A stretch of 9,195 nucleotides of DNA from a bacterium (lineage in GTDB: Bacteria; T1Sed10-126): NCBI GenBank assembly GCA_003557545.1, contig PWOD01000038.1, positions 1 through 9,195 of the forward strand, read 5' to 3'. Each line of letters starts with the position of its first letter. Position 1 is the first letter of the stretch. This document shows positions 7,037 through 9,195 of the stretch, piece after piece. Below the pieces are notes generated by a model. The model saw nothing but the letters and a program-made list of their open reading frames with translations. It made no database searches and had not been told where the DNA came from. A program made the translations under genes and the position numbers.

Positions 7037-7396
7037 TTAAAGATAGATGGAAACAAACCGACGAAGTTGTTTTGAAATTTTTTCGGGTTGAAAAGGTTTT
7101 ATTAAATAATCCTCCAGGCCGGTATCGATATAGGGTTCCAGCTGTGGCAACTTCCAGTTTCGATTAATTATGCCAATCACCGGATCCCGTTGTTCAAACA
7201 ACCAGTCGATCAAGTCTGGATTGTCCGGGGTCAATTCCAGATAAAGCAGACCGAATCGTTGACTTGACGACAGACTTTTAAGTTCATCAAATCCAGCCAG
7301 ATCAATTAAACGTCCGGGCCAGACCGGTTGTAAAAGTTCAACCAGAAAGTTACGTTGAGTGGAATTTTTCACGATCACCCCGAGCGGTGGATTCAA
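7037..7396 (-). CDS. Degenerate CheY-like receiver domain protein
   Basis: This 119-residue product looks like a stand-alone response-regulator receiver fold with no output domain. The second half carries the family pattern: FGLLYLEL at 48-55 (beta-3), DPVIGII at 71-77 (beta-4), and GLEDYLIKPFQPEKI at 93-107, which matches the G-x-x-DYL-x-KPF signature and keeps the conserved Lys (K100). The phosphorylatable Asp is replaced by Glu (E54). The acidic pair usually after beta-1 is absent (VIVKNST), and the switch Thr/Ser position is Ile. It therefore probably cannot be phosphorylated normally; the Glu might mimic an active state. The TTG start at 7396-7394 overlaps the stop of the SwrB-like gene as TTGA, with GGGTGG upstream, so it is translationally coupled to a flagellar-associated gene. 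A role in motility is inferred from position only. No family-level name is recognised. Confidence 0.72.
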   Translation of the reverse strand: MNPPLGVIVKNSTQRNFLVELLQPVWPGRLIDLAGFDELKSLSSSQRFGLLYLELTPDNPDLIDWLFEQRDPVIGIINRNWKLPQLEPYIDTGLEDYLIKPFQPEKISKQLRRFVSIYL

Positions 7397-7866
7397 CGGC
7401 CGGCCACCCGGGATCTATTAAACTTAATAATGACGTCGACCTCGCCCCTTTTCAGCCCCAGCTGTTCAGCAATTTCTGCAACTGTATGTCCCTGGTCTGA
7501 AAGAGCCAGTACCTTTTCACGACGAGAACGATTAGTCGATTCAGTACCGCTTCGCTGATTTTTAGACAGCTCAAACTGAAGCTTTTTTCGAGCCCCCTGA
7601 ACTCTATCCATTAAACGGTTTAGCTTATTAATTTTAAGATCGGCCAGCTCAACAACCCGCCGCAACTCCTCAGTCCGATCTTCCAGCAGATCGATATTAC
7701 AGGATGAAACGGAATTAAATTCAGACAGTAGATTACCCACACGAGCCGACAGACTTTCAACTGTCATCTGTTGCTTTTTCTGTACCTGTTTATAGATTAT
7801 AATTACGGCAACCAGAGAACTGATTGAAAAAAATATTGCCAATAATTCCAGCACTTTTTGCCACAC
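7393..7866 (-). CDS. SwrB-like membrane protein (DUF6115-type) after sigD
   Basis: The product has up to 157 residues: a single hydrophobic N-terminal helix at about 6-26 followed by basic YKQVQKKQQ, a predicted coiled coil at about 35-100, a polar linker, and a C-terminal helix-turn-helix-like segment (KVLALSDQGHTVAEIAEQLG at 118-137, then GEVDVIIKF). This architecture, its length and its place shortly after sigD match Bacillus SwrB (YlxL, 167 residues), a membrane protein that promotes flagellar export-apparatus assembly. Clostridial relatives are, as I recall, annotated DUF6115. The topology would put the coiled coil and helix-turn-helix in the cytoplasm. The chosen GTG at 7866-7864 has only a close purine run (GAGAAAG) before it; a second GTG at codon 5 (7854-7852) is about equally possible. 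The stop overlaps the next gene by four bases. Family assignment is by architecture and context, not alignment. Confidence 0.75.
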   Translation of the reverse strand: MWQKVLELLAIFFSISSLVAVIIIYKQVQKKQQMTVESLSARVGNLLSEFNSVSSCNIDLLEDRTEELRRVVELADLKINKLNRLMDRVQGARKKLQFELSKNQRSGTESTNRSRREKVLALSDQGHTVAEIAEQLGLKRGEVDVIIKFNRSRVAGR

Positions 7867-7914
7867 CTTTCTCAGATCGGATAAAACAAAATCCTGATCC
7901 TACAGCTTTAAAAT

Positions 7915-8226
7915 TCAGGTGGTCAAATCAATAAAACTTCCCTTTGAAGGATCCTCTGAAACCGCTTTATCAGCCGACTCTTCCGATTCCTCCTCCTCCC
8001 CCGAAGAACTATGATACCCACCGGCATTTCCAGTAGAACGACCATCAATACTATTACTTTCAGCGATTTCATCCAGAGTGTTTTCCTGCAACCGCCGGCG
8101 TTCAATAGCTTCATCCGCACGATCCGAGCGGGCCTGTTTTTTTGTTTCATTAGCGGCTACCGATTCATCGGCAACACGTCCTGCCTGTTGGAAAGAAACC
8201 TGAAGATCTATGGGAGAAAAAGGCAT
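7915..8226 (-). CDS. Small hydrophilic protein of unknown function in the flagellar tail
   Basis: I do not recognise a named family. The 103-residue product begins with a short hydrophobic patch (MPFSPIDLQVSFQQAG), continues as a highly charged, probably helical segment rich in Glu, Arg, Gln and Ala (about 18-58), then a low-complexity Ser/Gly/Glu stretch with a run of four Glu at 77-80, and ends SFIDLTT. There is no signal peptide or membrane helix. The ATG at 8226-8224 is preceded eight bases upstream by GGGGAG (8240-8235). A GTG three codons earlier overlaps that site and is rejected. It lies 36 bases after fliA and 48 before the SwrB-like gene. From memory, similar short proteins with an IDLQ-like N-terminus and an IDI/IDL-like C-terminus occur next to sigD in other clostridia, but I could not check this. 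A motility link is inferred from position. Confidence 0.75.
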   Translation of the reverse strand: MPFSPIDLQVSFQQAGRVADESVAANETKKQARSDRADEAIERRRLQENTLDEIAESNSIDGRSTGNAGGYHSSSGEEEESEESADKAVSEDPSKGSFIDLTT

Positions 8227-8234
8227 AATTATCA

Positions 8235-8240
8235 CTCCCC
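8235..8240 (-). promoter_or_regulatory. Shine-Dalgarno setting the start of the small unknown gene
   Basis: GGGGAG ends eight bases before ATG 8226-8224. The in-frame GTG at 8235-8233 overlaps this site and so cannot use it. Confidence 0.6.
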
Positions 8241-8262
8241 AAAATAATCCTAACGAGGCAGC

Positions 8263-9051
8263 TCAGATATCGTCAGTAAAAGCATCCTTAACATCTGATA
8301 ATCTGCTTTGCAGTGTCAAAACAGCTTTACTATGAATCTGTGAAACACGTGATTCAGTAACTTTCAAAACCTCACCAATTTCACGCAATGTAAGATCTTC
8401 ATAATAATAAAGAGTTATCACTATACGCTCATTTTCCGGTAACTCTTTTATTGCATCAAACAACAGCTGTTTAATCTCTTCTTTATCTAGAATAACATCC
8501 GGTTCATATTTTTCTTCACCCTCAATAACCTCCTGAAGGGCGACCTCATCCTCATCCCCATCAACACTCCACATTTCATCAAGTGACAGCAGTGATGTCC
8601 CACTAATTTCCACCAGTAAGTCCTTCAACTCAGAGAGAGTCATCCCCATATGCTCAGCTATCTCTTCTTTGGAAACCGAACGGCCGTAAGACTCCTGCAG
8701 ATCACGGATGGCATTTTGCACACGGCGGGCCTTACGCCGAATCGACCGGGGTATCCAATCGCGGGCTCTCAGCTCATCCAGTACCGCTCCCCTAACCCGG
8801 GGAATAGCATAAGTTTTAAACTTAATACCGCGGTGATGATCGAATTTACCGATAGCATCGATCAACCCGAGTATTCCATATCCCACCAGATCATCAAACT
8901 CAACATTCGGCGGCATTTTTTTGCAAATTTTTCCAACCACATGTTTAACCAGAGGAGTATATTGAACTATCAGATCATCCCTGGCCTGCTGATCCTCCTG
9001 CTCTTTAAATCGTATCCAGTAGTCCATTTCATTCTTTAATTTTTCAACCAC
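8263..9051 (-). CDS. fliA: Flagellar sigma factor SigD/FliA (sigma-28)
   Basis: FliA/SigD directs RNA polymerase to late flagellar, chemotaxis and (in Bacillus) autolysin promoters and is normally held by the anti-sigma factor FlgM, which is not encoded here. The 262-residue product shows region 2 (FDDLVGYGILGLIDAIGKFD at about 52-71, KFKTYAIPRVRGAVLDELR at 78-96, DWIPRSIRRKAR at 98-109), region 3 (about 110-150), and region 4 (ELPENERIVITLYYYEDLTL at 203-222 with the helix-turn-helix EIGEVLKVTESRVSQIHSKA). The GTG at 9051-9049 is chosen because GGAGG sits seven bases upstream and the N-terminus then aligns residue for residue with Bacillus SigD (12 residues up to the conserved Trp). An in-frame ATG at 9099 with GGAG five bases upstream would add 16 residues. 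It heads the sigma-unknown-SwrB-receiver group; no sigma-28 promoter is seen in the window. Confidence 0.95.
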   Translation of the reverse strand: MVEKLKNEMDYWIRFKEQEDQQARDDLIVQYTPLVKHVVGKICKKMPPNVEFDDLVGYGILGLIDAIGKFDHHRGIKFKTYAIPRVRGAVLDELRARDWIPRSIRRKARRVQNAIRDLQESYGRSVSKEEIAEHMGMTLSELKDLLVEISGTSLLSLDEMWSVDGDEDEVALQEVIEGEEKYEPDVILDKEEIKQLLFDAIKELPENERIVITLYYYEDLTLREIGEVLKVTESRVSQIHSKAVLTLQSRLSDVKDAFTDDI

Positions 9052-9058
9052 TAATTTA

Positions 9059-9063
9059 CCTCC
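9059..9063 (-). promoter_or_regulatory. Shine-Dalgarno deciding the GTG start of fliA
   Basis: GGAGG lies seven bases before GTG 9051-9049. This is a better site than GGAG before the upstream ATG (9099-9097), and the resulting N-terminus has the same length as in Bacillus SigD. Confidence 0.65.
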
Positions 9064-9099
9064 AGAATTTAATTGAAAAATTTCTGCCGGCCACAGCAT

Positions 9100-9195
9100 T
9101 AGATCTCCAAAATCAAAACAAAAAGATTGATCACACTAACTTTAACCATAAAACTTCTGTTAACGGAGACCTGCTCCCTGTAAATATTATAAACA
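9100..9195 (-). other. Right edge: end of an upstream gene or intergenic DNA, unresolved
   Basis: In one minus-strand frame 31 codons stay open from the edge and end in TAA at 9101-9099, overlapping the alternative fliA ATG as TAATG. A second frame is open for 20 codons and then stops at TGA. Neither peptide is recognised. A TATAAT hexamer lies at 9191-9186, but its -35 box would be outside the window. A 4-base stem GGAG/CTCC is too weak to call. Confidence 0.25.

Noticed and set aside
6258-8145. Repeated GGGCCTGTTTTT in yicC and in the small unknown gene
   Set aside because: Both copies are inside coding sequence and encode the same short KQAR peptide; coincidence of codon use is the simplest explanation.
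8650-9039. 129-residue plus-strand open frame opposite fliA
   Set aside because: The minus strand encodes a full sigma factor with all conserved regions; this frame is a shadow.
9186-9191. TATAAT as a promoter for fliA
   Set aside because: The -35 box would lie outside the window, and the hexamer may fall inside the end of an upstream gene, so it cannot be assessed.
1-9195. CRISPR arrays, insertion sequences, tRNA/rRNA genes, attachment sites or a defence system
   Set aside because: No spaced direct repeats, transposase or integrase motifs, cloverleaf-like sequences or effector domains were seen; nearly all DNA is taken by recognisable core genes.

Overview
The window is a co-directional block of housekeeping and flagellar genes, all on the minus strand, from a motile bacterium of Bacillota (Firmicutes) type. 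Two gene orders point there. At the right end, a flagellar sigma factor (SigD/FliA) is followed by a small unknown protein and a SwrB-like membrane protein, as at the end of the fla/che operon of bacilli and clostridia. To the left, yicC-gmk-coaBC-(udg)-priA resembles the standard Firmicutes yloC-gmk-coaBC-priA order. A deep-branching clostridial or halanaerobial lineage is my best guess, but it is not proven from sequence alone. Base composition is moderate, and non-ATG starts are common: GTG, TTG and one apparent ATT.

Layout in transcription order (right to left). 9100-9195 is an edge segment of uncertain content. 8263-9051 is fliA/sigD, best started at a GTG. 7915-8226 is a 103-residue hydrophilic protein of unknown function. 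7393-7866 is a SwrB-like protein with an N-terminal membrane helix, coiled coil and C-terminal helix-turn-helix. 7037-7396 is a degenerate CheY-like receiver with Glu at the phosphorylation position, overlapping the previous gene. A 167-base gap (6870-7036) holds promoter-like sequences and small repeats. Then comes yicC (5994-6869), gmk (5356-5997) and coaBC (4151-5356), joined by ATGA and TAATG overlaps. A 136-base gap with a possible promoter precedes udg (3418-4014), priA (1028-3421) and murJ (1-1012, cut by the window edge). udg and priA overlap by ATGA; murJ begins 15 bases after the priA stop.

The genes form three probable transcription units: the tail of a motility operon; an RNA/nucleotide/CoA unit (YicC nuclease family, GMP kinase, CoA synthesis); and a genome-maintenance/envelope unit (uracil excision, replication restart, lipid II flipping). 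No intrinsic terminator is visible between them, so read-through is possible.

Nothing here looks like a defence island, mobile element, CRISPR array or wholly new system. The points worth a second look are the apparent ATT start of murJ, the absence of remA and rpoZ from their usual places, the degenerate receiver at the end of the flagellar tail, and the unknown protein after SigD.
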